Made by a program: the position numbers and the translations under genes | Part shown: positions 43,112 to 50,907 of the stretch, in pieces | Numbering within the stretch: the first letter of the stretch is position 1 | Layout of the letters: each line of letters begins with the position of its first letter | The notes under the pieces: generated by a model | What the model saw: the letters and a program-made list of their open reading frames with translations, nothing else | Databases searched by the model: none | Told to the model about the DNA's origin: nothing | Assembly: GCF_019977235.1 (NCBI RefSeq) | Contig: NZ_AP024646.1 | Span: forward strand, 1,488,001-1,552,000 | DNA from: Arthrobacter sp. StoSoilB5 | GTDB lineage: Bacteria; Actinomycetota; Actinomycetes; Actinomycetales; Micrococcaceae | Reading direction: 5' to 3' | Length of the DNA stretch: 64,000 nucleotides

Positions 43112-44794
43112 TTACCCCAGCAACGCCCGACGCAGCACGTCCAAACCGACCGAGCCAATGTTCAGTGCCTTGCTGTGGAAGGACTTCAGATCGAACCCTC
43201 CGCGGGTTTCAAGCTCGGCCCGGATCTGTTCCCAGAGCCGCTGCCCCACTTTGTACGAGGGCGCTTGCCCAGGCCAGCCGAGGTAGCGGGCGAATTCGAA
43301 CTGGAGTTGTCCCTCGCTGATATCGAGGTTGGCTTTGAGGAAGTCAAAGCCTTTCTCGGGCGTCCAGGTTCCGGTGCCCCAGCGTTCGGGGATGGGTAGT
43401 TCCAGGTGCACCCCGATGTCGAAGACAACGCGGGCGGCACGCATGCGCTGGCCGTCCAGCATGCCCATGTGGTCGCCGGGGTCTTTGAGGTAGCCGAGTT
43501 CCAGCATGAGTTGCTCGGCGTAGAGTGCCCACCCTTCACCGTGTCCGGAGACCCAGCAGACGTTGCGGCGCCAGTTGTTGAGGAGTTCGCGGCGGTAGGT
43601 GGCAGTTGCGACCTGGAGGTGGTGCCCGGGGACTCCTTCGTGGAAGACGGTGGTTGTTTCGGACCACGTGGTGAAAGTGTCTTCGCCGGCGGGTACGGAC
43701 CACCACATACGGCCTGGCCGTGAGAAGTCGTCGGACGGGCCGGTGTAGTAGATCCCACCTTCGTCTGTAGGTGCGATCATGCATTCGAGGGTTTTCATGA
43801 CGTCCGGGATGTCGAAATGGACGTCGGCGAGCTCGGATACTGCACGATCCGAGAGTTCCTGCATCCACGCCTTCAGGGCGTCGGTTCCTTTGATCTGGCG
43901 GGCGGGATCGTTGTTGAGGATGTTCTTTGCTTCTTCGATGGTGGCGCCGGGCTTGATCTGCGCGGCCACCTTCTCCTGTTCGCTGATGAGTCGTTCCAAC
44001 TCCTGGACGCCCCACGCATAGGTCTCTTCGAGGTCAACGGCCGCGCCGAGGAACGAGCGGGAGGCCAGGGCATAGCGTTCCCGCCCCACCGCGTCCTTTT
44101 CCGGGGCAGCGGGGAGAAGCTCGTGCCGAAGGAAAGCACCCAGCGATTCGTAGGCTGATCGCGCGGCGGAGGCGCCGGCGTCGAGCTTGGACTGGAGTTC
44201 TGCCGGAAGCGGCGCGCCGCCGAGCAGTGCCCCGGCGGCCATTTTGGCGAAGAAGCCGTCGTCGGCGGCGTAGCGGCCCGTTTGCTCAATGACGATCTGC
44301 ACCTGGCGGGCAGCCGCGACCTTGCCCACTTCCTTTGCAGAGCGCAAGGAAGCGATGTAGCCCTCGATTGCACCGGGAACGTTGGCGGCACGGCCGGCGA
44401 TGTGTTCCCAGTGCTCAACGGTGTCCGTCGGCATGAGGTCGAAGATGGCTCGGATATCCTGGGCCGGCGAGGCGATGTTGTTGAGGTCGGCGGCGTCCCA
44501 GCCGGATTCGTGGATCTCCAATTCCAGGCCAAGCCGCTCGCGCATGGCGTCCAGGGTGACGATGTCCGATTCGTCGGCGGGCTCAAGCGCGGCCAACTCG
44601 TCCAAAGCCTGCCGGGCAGCTTGCGCGTGGGCCTCGATGCCCGCGGGCGAGTAGTCCTGATATTCGGTTTCGTGCCCCGGCAACCCCAACGTGGTGGCGA
44701 AGCTGGGATTGAGTTCGATCAGCTTTTCCGTGTACGCGTCAGCAACGGAATCGACAGCGGTCTTGGGTCGCGCAGGGGTGTTTGCAGTAGTCAC
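43112..44794 (-). CDS. DUF885 family protein, putative metallopeptidase-like
   Basis: A 560-residue protein from GTG 44794. The C-terminal half holds the DUF885 signature VFHEGVPGHHLQVATATYRR followed by WVSGHGEGWALYAEQLMLEL, i.e. HExxxGHH with downstream His and Glu typical of a zinc-peptidase-like fold. ETEYQDYSPAGIEAHAQAAR is at the N-terminus. No signal peptide, so cytoplasmic. Members are annotated as DUF885 or as putative peptidases; substrate unproven. Its upstream end is 76 bp from accE. Confidence 0.85.
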   Translation of the reverse strand: MTTANTPARPKTAVDSVADAYTEKLIELNPSFATTLGLPGHETEYQDYSPAGIEAHAQAARQALDELAALEPADESDIVTLDAMRERLGLELEIHESGWDAADLNNIASPAQDIRAIFDLMPTDTVEHWEHIAGRAANVPGAIEGYIASLRSAKEVGKVAAARQVQIVIEQTGRYAADDGFFAKMAAGALLGGAPLPAELQSKLDAGASAARSAYESLGAFLRHELLPAAPEKDAVGRERYALASRSFLGAAVDLEETYAWGVQELERLISEQEKVAAQIKPGATIEEAKNILNNDPARQIKGTDALKAWMQELSDRAVSELADVHFDIPDVMKTLECMIAPTDEGGIYYTGPSDDFSRPGRMWWSVPAGEDTFTTWSETTTVFHEGVPGHHLQVATATYRRELLNNWRRNVCWVSGHGEGWALYAEQLMLELGYLKDPGDHMGMLDGQRMRAARVVFDIGVHLELPIPERWGTGTWTPEKGFDFLKANLDISEGQLQFEFARYLGWPGQAPSYKVGQRLWEQIRAELETRGGFDLKSFHSKALNIGSVGLDVLRRALLG

Positions 44795-44870
44795 CCACAG
44801 AGCCTAACCGGGACTCGCTTCACGTGAAAGGGTTGTTGAACTTTCTGCCCGCCATCGCGAAGAAGTGAGG

Positions 44871-45107
44871 CTACCCGCGGCTGCGTTTCCACGCGCCTGG
44901 ACCCGGCGTGGGCTCCAGGCGCAATTGCTGACGGCGCACCCAGTGGCGAACGTTCGGCTTTGCAGGCGCCGGTGTTTGGGGTACTCCCACGGAAGCGACG
45001 ACGGCGGCAAGCGCCGCGAGCTCTTCCGCGGTGGGTTCTCCCTTGACCACCGAGAACATGGGCAGGGCGGGTTCGGACGCTGCAGCGCTCTCGTGTGCCT
45101 TGCTCAC
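44871..45107 (-). CDS. Acyl-CoA carboxylase epsilon subunit
   Basis: A 78-residue protein from GTG 45107, overlapping the accD stop (GTGA). [20 protein letters not shown] is the conserved AccE motif, followed by a Pro/Ala linker and [11 protein letters not shown] near the C-terminus. Epsilon subunits hold actinobacterial AccA3-AccD5 complexes together. Its position just after accD matches Rv3281 beside accD5 in M. tuberculosis. Confidence 0.88.
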   Translation of the reverse strand: MSKAHESAAASEPALPMFSVVKGEPTAEELAALAAVVASVGVPQTPAPAKPNVRHWVRRQQLRLEPTPGPGAWKRSRG

Positions 45108-46687
45108 AGCGGGATGTTTCCGTGCTTCTTGGTCGGCAGGCTGGCGCGCTTGTCGCGGAGGGCCCGCAGGCCGCGGATGATCTGGAGGCGGGTGTCCGAT
45201 GGTGCAATGACGGCGTCGACGTAACCCAACTGCGCCGCCTGGTAAGGGTTGAGGAGTTCTTCCTCATAGCCTTGGATGATCTCGGCGCGCTTGGCCTCGA
45301 CGTCGCCACCGGCCTCGGCAACCGCTGCGAGGTCGCGCCGGTAAAGGATGTTCACCGCACCCTGTGCGCCCATGACGCCGATCTGGGCGGTGGGCCAAGC
45401 GAGGTTCAGGTCCGCGCCGAGCTTCTTGGAGCCCATCACGATGTACGCGCCACCGTAAGCCTTGCGGGTGATGACGGTGAGTTTGGGCACGGTGGCTTCA
45501 GCGTAGGCGTACAGAAGCTTGGCGCCTCGGCGGATGATGCCTTGGAATTCCTGGTCCTTGCCGGGGAGGAATCCGGGCACGTCCACCAGCGTGATGATGG
45601 GGATGTTGAAAGCGTCGCAGTGCCGGACGAACCGGGCTGCCTTCTCGGAAGCGGAGATGTCCAGGGTGCCTGCGAACTGCATGGGCTGGTTGGCAACGAT
45701 GCCCACCGTGTGGCCCTCAACCCGACCGTATCCGATGATCACGTTGGGGGCGTAGAGCGACTGCATTTCAAGGAAATGGGCGTCGTCCACGATTTGCTCA
45801 ATGACCTTGCGCATGTCGTACGGCTGATTGGCCGAGTCCGGGATCAGTCCATCCAGGGCGAGGTCGTCGTCGTCGAGTTCCAATTCCTGGTCGTGTTCCA
45901 CCACCGGCGCTTCGGAGAGGTTGTTGGAAGGAAGGAAGTCCAGGAGTTCGCGGACGAATTCGATCGCGTCGGCTTCGTCGGAGGCAAGGTAAGTGGACGT
46001 TCCGGTGGTGGCATTGTGCTGGCGGGCACCGCCCAGGGTTTCCATATCCACGTCCTCGCCCGTGACGGTCTTGATGACATCCGGGCCGGTGATGAACATG
46101 TGGGAAGTCTTGTCCACCATAACCACGTAGTCGGTCAGGGCGGGGGAGTATGCAGCGCCGCCGGCGCAGGGGCCCATGATGAGGGAGATCTGTGGGACGA
46201 CTCCGGAGGCGTGCACGTTGTTGCGGAAGATGTCCGCGAACATGGCCAGCGAGGCCACGCCTTCCTGGATACGTGCGCCACCGCCGTCGTTGATGCCCAC
46301 TACGGGGCAGCCGTTGCGGAGGGCGAACTCCTGGACCTTGACGATCTTCTCGCCGTTGACCTGGCTCAAGGAGCCGCCGTAGACGCTGAAGTCCTGGCTG
46401 TAGATGGCAACGAGGCGCCCGTCCACTGTGCCGTAACCGGAGACGACGCCGTCGCCCAGGGGCTTCTTTTTCTCCATGCCGAAGGCTGTGGAGCGATGGA
46501 CGGCGAGGGCATCGAACTCAACGAATGATTCGGGATCGACCAGGAGGTCAATGCGTTCGCGGGCAGTGTTCTTACCGCGTGCGTGTTGCTTTTCGATCGC
46601 TTCCGGGCCGGAAGGCTGCTCTGCACGGGCCTGGCGGTCGCGGAAGTCTGCAATCTTTCCCGCTGTCGTTGTCAGATCGTGGCTCAT
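45104..46687 (-). CDS. Propionyl/acyl-CoA carboxylase beta subunit (carboxyltransferase)
   Basis: A 527-residue protein from ATG 46687 with GGAG at good spacing; the 17-codon upstream extension is rejected. Crotonase-fold motifs of both halves are present: [40 protein letters not shown] (first oxyanion loop), [40 protein letters not shown] (second loop) and [20 protein letters not shown]. It moves CO2 from carboxybiotin to propionyl- or acetyl-CoA, feeding methylmalonyl-CoA or malonyl-CoA pools. AccE overlaps its end; the AccA3-like subunit lies 10 kb away. Confidence 0.95.
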   Translation of the reverse strand: MSHDLTTTAGKIADFRDRQARAEQPSGPEAIEKQHARGKNTARERIDLLVDPESFVEFDALAVHRSTAFGMEKKKPLGDGVVSGYGTVDGRLVAIYSQDFSVYGGSLSQVNGEKIVKVQEFALRNGCPVVGINDGGGARIQEGVASLAMFADIFRNNVHASGVVPQISLIMGPCAGGAAYSPALTDYVVMVDKTSHMFITGPDVIKTVTGEDVDMETLGGARQHNATTGTSTYLASDEADAIEFVRELLDFLPSNNLSEAPVVEHDQELELDDDDLALDGLIPDSANQPYDMRKVIEQIVDDAHFLEMQSLYAPNVIIGYGRVEGHTVGIVANQPMQFAGTLDISASEKAARFVRHCDAFNIPIITLVDVPGFLPGKDQEFQGIIRRGAKLLYAYAEATVPKLTVITRKAYGGAYIVMGSKKLGADLNLAWPTAQIGVMGAQGAVNILYRRDLAAVAEAGGDVEAKRAEIIQGYEEELLNPYQAAQLGYVDAVIAPSDTRLQIIRGLRALRDKRASLPTKKHGNIPL

Positions 46688-46860
46688 CAAGTGTCTCCGG
46701 CTCTTTAGCTGATTTTCGCTGGCGCAGTTCTGGTGCAAACAAGTAGCTGACTTAAGTAGCTTCCGTACAAAGAACAGGCCCCGCTGGCCAGTCTAGTGAC
46801 GCCATTGCCGCGAACCGCTGTAGAAACCCTACAATTTTCAGCGCCCAAGCCAAAGCTGTC

Positions 46861-46886
46861 ACTATGTTACCCGTCGGTAACATAGT
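46861..46886. promoter_or_regulatory. Perfect 11-bp-arm palindrome upstream of the SDR gene
   Basis: ACTATGTTACC (46861-46871) and GGTAACATAGT (46876-46886) are perfect inverted repeats around CGTC. It ends 17 bp before the SDR ATG and lies 174 bp from the accD start, so it should cover the SDR promoter. The size and spacing suit a TetR-type dimer site. No regulator gene adjoins it. Confidence 0.7.
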
Positions 46887-46903
46887 TGGGTTAGAGTGTC
46901 TCC

Positions 46904-47812
46904 ATGACTCCAAGCAACGATGCTTCCCCGGCTTCTGAAGAAGGAAAGCCGCAGGGCAGCACCCCTTATGTAGCAAGCGGTTCGCTCAAAGGCCGCACCA
47001 TCATCATGTCCGGCGGCAGCCGTGGGATTGGACTGGCGATTGCCGCCCGTGCAGCCCGGGACGGCGCCAACATCGTCCTGATGGCCAAGACGGGAGAGCC
47101 TCATCCGAAACTGGAGGGGACGGTCTTCACGGCTGCCGATCAACTGGTCGCCGCCGGAGGGCAGGCCCTGCCCCTCGTGGGTGATGTCCGCAATGACGAG
47201 GACGTCGCCGCGGCGGTGAGTGCCGCCGTCGAGCGTTTCGGGGGAATCGACGTCGTGGTCAATAACGCGTCGGCGATCGACCTTTCCCGCACAGATGCCA
47301 TAGACATGAAGCGTTATGACCTCATGCAGGACATCAACGTTCGCGGAACGTTCCTGCTCTCAAAGCTGTCCCTCCCGGCGTTGCGCGAATCAGGCAACGG
47401 GCACATCCTCACGTTGTCTCCACCGCTGAACCTCGATCCAAAATGGGCCGGGATGCACCTGGCCTACACGATGGCCAAGTATGGAATGAGCCTCACCACC
47501 CTGGGGCTCGCCGAAGAGCTTAAGGACGACGGCGTCTCGGTCAACTCGTTGTGGCCGTGCACCTTGATCGATACCGCAGCGATCCGGAACATGCCTGGTG
47601 GGCAGCAGATCGTGAAGGCAGCCCGGGGACCGGAAATCATGGCCGACGCTGCGCACGCCGTGCTGACGGGCGCCAACCTTGCCGACGGCGTCAGCGGTTC
47701 GGGGAACTTCTACACTGACGAAGAAGTCCTGCGGGCAGCCGGCGTGAAGGACTTCGCGCCATACAGCCTCGGCGCGCCGGAGGGCAGCCTGGTGCCGGAC
47801 ATCTTCCTCTAA
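46904..47812 (+). CDS. Short-chain dehydrogenase/reductase (HSDL2-like)
   Basis: A 302-residue protein. The cofactor site is GRTIIMSGGSRGIGLAIAAR (TGxxxGIG type); the catalytic set is ILTLSPPLN (Ser) and YTMAKYGMSL (YxxxK); IDVVVNNASAIDLS is the NNAG-type motif. The PLNLDPKW segment and the length resemble hydroxysteroid-dehydrogenase-like protein 2 relatives rather than FabG. It probably reduces a lipid-like ketone or aldehyde. It is divergent from accD/accE behind the palindrome at 46861. Confidence 0.9.
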   Translation: MTPSNDASPASEEGKPQGSTPYVASGSLKGRTIIMSGGSRGIGLAIAARAARDGANIVLMAKTGEPHPKLEGTVFTAADQLVAAGGQALPLVGDVRNDEDVAAAVSAAVERFGGIDVVVNNASAIDLSRTDAIDMKRYDLMQDINVRGTFLLSKLSLPALRESGNGHILTLSPPLNLDPKWAGMHLAYTMAKYGMSLTTLGLAEELKDDGVSVNSLWPCTLIDTAAIRNMPGGQQIVKAARGPEIMADAAHAVLTGANLADGVSGSGNFYTDEEVLRAAGVKDFAPYSLGAPEGSLVPDIFL

Positions 47813-47869
47813 GCGGATTCCCATGTTTTGGGCGGCGTCCAGCGGGCTGCAACTGGATAGGATTCAGCT

Positions 47870-48787
47870 ATGGATGCCGAACAGCCTGCCAACAGAGAAT
47901 CCCTAGTCCCCGGGCAACACCGGCCATCATTGGACCATGACGCGCTGCTCCAGCCCGATTTCCTGTCGGCAACCGGTATTTCCCAACTGAATATTGTCGA
48001 GTCCACCGGATCCACCAACCAGGACTTGGTACGCGCCGTAACTGTGGAGCCAAAAAAATGGGCTGACCTTGCTGTGTTGACCGCCGAACACCAGACGGCG
48101 GCGCGCGGACGGCTGGACAGACACTGGGAATCGCCGGAGCGCTCCGCTGTCTCCGTGTCGATGGTGCTGCGGCCCGTCACAGCCGAAGGCATGCCAGTGC
48201 CCACGCAGAGTTACTCGTGGCTCTCACTGCTTGCCGCCGTTGCCCTGCGCGAAGCATTGCAGGAAACGGCTGGCGTTACAGCAGAGATCAAGTGGCCCAA
48301 TGACGTCCTGGTCAATGGGCGCAAGGTCGCAGGAATCCTGGCGCAAATGACGCCGATGGGTGACGGATCGGTCCCAGCAGTGATCCTGGGCGTTGGCCTG
48401 AACGTCTCGCTGTCACAGGATGAATTGCCGGTACCTACCGCAACGTCTTTGGCCTTGGAAGGGGCCACGACGACGGACCGCACCGCGCTGCTGAAAAGCT
48501 ACCTTTCCCGGTTTACAAGGCTGTACCGCAGCTTCTGCAACTCAGAGGGCGATCCCGCTGCAGGCTTGGTGGGCGGGCCATCGCTGCATAAGAGGGTTGA
48601 GTCGGCAATGGTCACCCTGGGACGCGAGGTGCGGGCGCACCTGCCCGGTGATCACGAGGTTGTGGGGCACGCTTCCCGACTGGACGAGCATGGATCGCTT
48701 CTGGTGGTGGACCATGGCGGCCGGGAACATGTGGTGACGGCTGGTGATGTGGTCCATCTGCGCGCCACGGAAAGCGGTTATGCGTAA
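47870..48787 (+). CDS. birA: Biotin-[acetyl-CoA-carboxylase] ligase
   Basis: A 305-residue protein without an N-terminal helix-turn-helix, so it is a group I ligase and not a repressor. STGSTNQDLVRA binds biotin/ATP; TAARGRLDRHWESP is the glycine/arginine ATP loop (a variant of GRGRRGR); EIKWPNDVLVNGRKVAGILA is the catalytic lysine region; LGVGLNVS follows; the C-terminal domain ends GGREHVVTAGDVVHL. It should biotinylate the Lys of EAMKM in the AccA subunit. Its last 8 bases overlap the next gene. Confidence 0.95.
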   Translation: MDAEQPANRESLVPGQHRPSLDHDALLQPDFLSATGISQLNIVESTGSTNQDLVRAVTVEPKKWADLAVLTAEHQTAARGRLDRHWESPERSAVSVSMVLRPVTAEGMPVPTQSYSWLSLLAAVALREALQETAGVTAEIKWPNDVLVNGRKVAGILAQMTPMGDGSVPAVILGVGLNVSLSQDELPVPTATSLALEGATTTDRTALLKSYLSRFTRLYRSFCNSEGDPAAGLVGGPSLHKRVESAMVTLGREVRAHLPGDHEVVGHASRLDEHGSLLVVDHGGREHVVTAGDVVHLRATESGYA

Positions 48788-49373
48788 AGAGCTGCTTCCG
48801 GGGGAGCAGGTCATCACCATTACGCGTCAACAGGCCCGCTCGCTGTTCTTTCCAACGCTGGCCTTCATCCTGGTTCCTGCCGTGGCAGCCTACGCGTGTG
48901 CGTGGATCATCAAAGGAAATCCGCAGCGGCTTGCCCCGTTCATTACAGTGGAATGGACGCCATGGCTTGTGGGTGCGTGTCTGGTCCTGGCAGGGCTGGT
49001 GCTGGTGGCTTACAGCGTGAAGCGTGTGTTGAAATGGCGCTCAGTCAGGTTCATCCTGACCAGCCGCAGGATAATTGCCAAATACGGAATGTTTCGCCGG
49101 GGCGACTGGCAGGTGTCATTGATGGCTGTCCGCAGCGTGGGGGTCCACCAGAACCTGCTGCAGCGGACATTGCACTCCGGGAATATATCCTTGGATACCG
49201 GGCCCTCCGGCGAAGCTGTCTTGACGGACGTACCGGAGGTTGGAAAATTCAGGGGCTTCATTCTTGACGCCATGGATGAACTGCCCAAGGGTGGGATTTT
49301 TGAGGGTGAAGTCCTGCAGGACTTTGATGAGTTGCCGTGGGAATTGAGAGAAGGTGGAAGAGATGAGCGTTGA
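48780..49373 (+). CDS. PH-domain-like membrane protein
   Basis: A 197-residue protein from ATG 48780, overlapping birA by 8 bp. Two membrane helices (SLFFPTLAFILVPAVAAYAC; LVGACLVLAGLVLVAYSV) precede a bacterial PH-like domain (RSVRFILTSRRIIAKYGMFR, VSLMAVRSVGVHQNLLQRTL). The C-terminus is acidic. It corresponds in order to Rv3278c, next to birA in M. tuberculosis. Function unknown; it may recruit or sense membrane lipids. Confidence 0.87.
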   Translation: MRKELLPGEQVITITRQQARSLFFPTLAFILVPAVAAYACAWIIKGNPQRLAPFITVEWTPWLVGACLVLAGLVLVAYSVKRVLKWRSVRFILTSRRIIAKYGMFRRGDWQVSLMAVRSVGVHQNLLQRTLHSGNISLDTGPSGEAVLTDVPEVGKFRGFILDAMDELPKGGIFEGEVLQDFDELPWELREGGRDER

Positions 49374-50541
49374 GGATCAGCAGTCCGGCGAGGACCTGGA
49401 CGAGGAGTTCGACGCCGTACCCGAACCTTCAGTGGACGAGGACACGGAACCAGCGCCCGTCCAGGCGACCGCGACTACCGGCCCGCCGACCGGCGTGATG
49501 TCGGCAGAGCGCCTGGCCATCAAAGCGCTCGAGGCGAGGCTGCTTGGCGGCGAACGCAAGCTTCGCCGTCGTGAAGTTGCGGCCGGTGCCGGCGTCTCCA
49601 TTCTTTCCGCACGGAAGTTGTGGCGGGCTTTGGGCTTCCCCAACTTCGGCGACGACGACGTCGCGTTTACCGAACGCGACCAAGCTGCGTTGTCCACCAT
49701 TCTTGACCTTGTCCGTGCGGGAATCCTGACCGAGGAAGCCGCGATATCCGTTACCCGCTCCATCGGCCAGATGACGGACCGCATGGTGGTCTGGCAGATC
49801 GAGGCCCTGGTTGAAGACATGGTCCAGGAGCAGGGCATTCCGGATGCCGTGGCCCGCAAGCAACTGGTGGGCCAGCTGCCGGCCCTTGTGGATTCCCTGG
49901 AGGAGATCCTGGTCTACTCCTATCGCCGGCAGCTCAACGCAGGTGTCCAGCGGCTTGCCGTTCGCGCCGAAGCGGGGCTGCAAGCGAGCGAGGAAGGCCG
50001 CGAAGGGGACGAAGACGATTCCCCGTTGCCCCTGGCCCGTGCCGTGGGATTCGCGGACCTCGTTTCCTACACCAGCCTTTCCCGGCGCATGAACGAGAAA
50101 ACCCTGGCCCAAATGGTGCAGCGCTTCGAGAACAAATGCGCCGAGATCATTTCTGTGGGCGGCGGACGCCTGGTGAAGACCGTGGGCGACGAAGTCCTCT
50201 ACATCGCCGAGACACCGGCGGCTGGCGCGGAAATCTCCCTGGCTTTGGCGCAAGCCTTTACGGAAGACGAGATCCTTCCACAGGCGCGCGTGTCCATGGT
50301 CTGGGGTCGCATCCTGTCCCGCCTCGGCGACATCTACGGCCCCACCGTGAACCTTGCGGCGCGGCTGACTACCTTGGCCCAACCTGGGACTGTCCTGGTG
50401 GATGCGATGACCGCTGCTGCACTCGGTCAGGACGAACGCTTCGTGCTGGTCCCGCAGAAGTCCGAGAATGTCCGGGGCTTCGGTGAGATCCACCCAGTGA
50501 TGCTCGCCCGCGGCCGCGGCAAGGGTTTGGTGCTGGACTAA
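49363..50541 (+). CDS. Class III adenylate/guanylate cyclase with N-terminal regulatory domain
   Basis: A 392-residue protein from ATG 49363 (GAAGGTGGAAG upstream), overlapping the PH gene by 11 bp. An acidic leader is followed by an all-helical region (residues about 50-215: RREVAAGAGVSILSARKLWR, AALSTILDLVRAGILTEEAA). The cyclase domain has both metal aspartates (VGFADLVSYTSLSRR; VKTVGDEVLYIAE) and the transition-state Asn/Arg (YGPTVNLAARLTTLAQPG). It makes a cyclic nucleotide, probably cAMP. The layout resembles Rv1264 of M. tuberculosis, whose N-terminal domain senses pH. Confidence 0.9.
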   Translation: MSVEDQQSGEDLDEEFDAVPEPSVDEDTEPAPVQATATTGPPTGVMSAERLAIKALEARLLGGERKLRRREVAAGAGVSILSARKLWRALGFPNFGDDDVAFTERDQAALSTILDLVRAGILTEEAAISVTRSIGQMTDRMVVWQIEALVEDMVQEQGIPDAVARKQLVGQLPALVDSLEEILVYSYRRQLNAGVQRLAVRAEAGLQASEEGREGDEDDSPLPLARAVGFADLVSYTSLSRRMNEKTLAQMVQRFENKCAEIISVGGGRLVKTVGDEVLYIAETPAAGAEISLALAQAFTEDEILPQARVSMVWGRILSRLGDIYGPTVNLAARLTTLAQPGTVLVDAMTAAALGQDERFVLVPQKSENVRGFGEIHPVMLARGRGKGLVLD

Positions 50542-50546
50542 ACGTT

Positions 50547-50591
50547 CTCTCACATCCTGCGGGTTTTTGGGCAACGCTCTCTCACTTCCTC
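50547..50591. repeat. 32-bp-period repeat, third locus
   Basis: CTCTCACATCCTG (50547-50559) recurs as CTCTCACTTCCTC (50579-50591), exactly 32 bp later, with CGGGTTTTTGGGC between. It is the same family as at 35455 and 35978, here directly after the cyclase stop. Confidence 0.75.
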
Positions 50592-50907
50592 ACTGGAAAG
50601 CGCACTTTTTCAGTGAAAGCGCCTGTAGGTAAGATTCGCAAATCGATGGATAAACCAGCTACTCTAATGGAGTGATGCGGGGAGTTGTCCCCATCGCACC
50701 TTCCCGGGAAAGGCCGTAGGCTGACGAAGCCAACGGAGAGTCCAATCTCGGGTTCCCTTGGCTACTCATGCGGTGCGTGGGATAGTCTTAGGGACTGAAA
50801 ATTCCGCCGCCGTATGGGGGTACTGCGGAATGCATGGCTGCCGGCACATGCCGGGTGGCCTGGAGGCCGCTTAAGGGCGGCTGTACAACAAAGGGAATTT
50901 TGGGGCT
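50592..50907 (+). promoter_or_regulatory. Leader region of the large operon with possible structured RNA
   Basis: This gene-free stretch precedes the 2039-residue protein. GAT-gc-GGGG / CCCC-ATC (50674-50695) can form a hairpin. Next, GGGAA (50706-50710) can pair with TTCCC (50753-50757), enclosing a long stem (50714-50722 with 50728-50736, loop GACGA, one symmetric A-A mismatch) and a short AGA/TCT stem, a three-way-junction shape. I could not match it to a named riboswitch. The start GTG is preceded by TTTTGGGG. A promoter probably lies near 50600-50660. Confidence 0.35.

Noticed and set aside
50592-50907. c-di-AMP (ydaO), cobalamin or c-di-GMP riboswitch
   Set aside because: Conserved cores of these classes as I remember them are not present; only the stem layout is supported.
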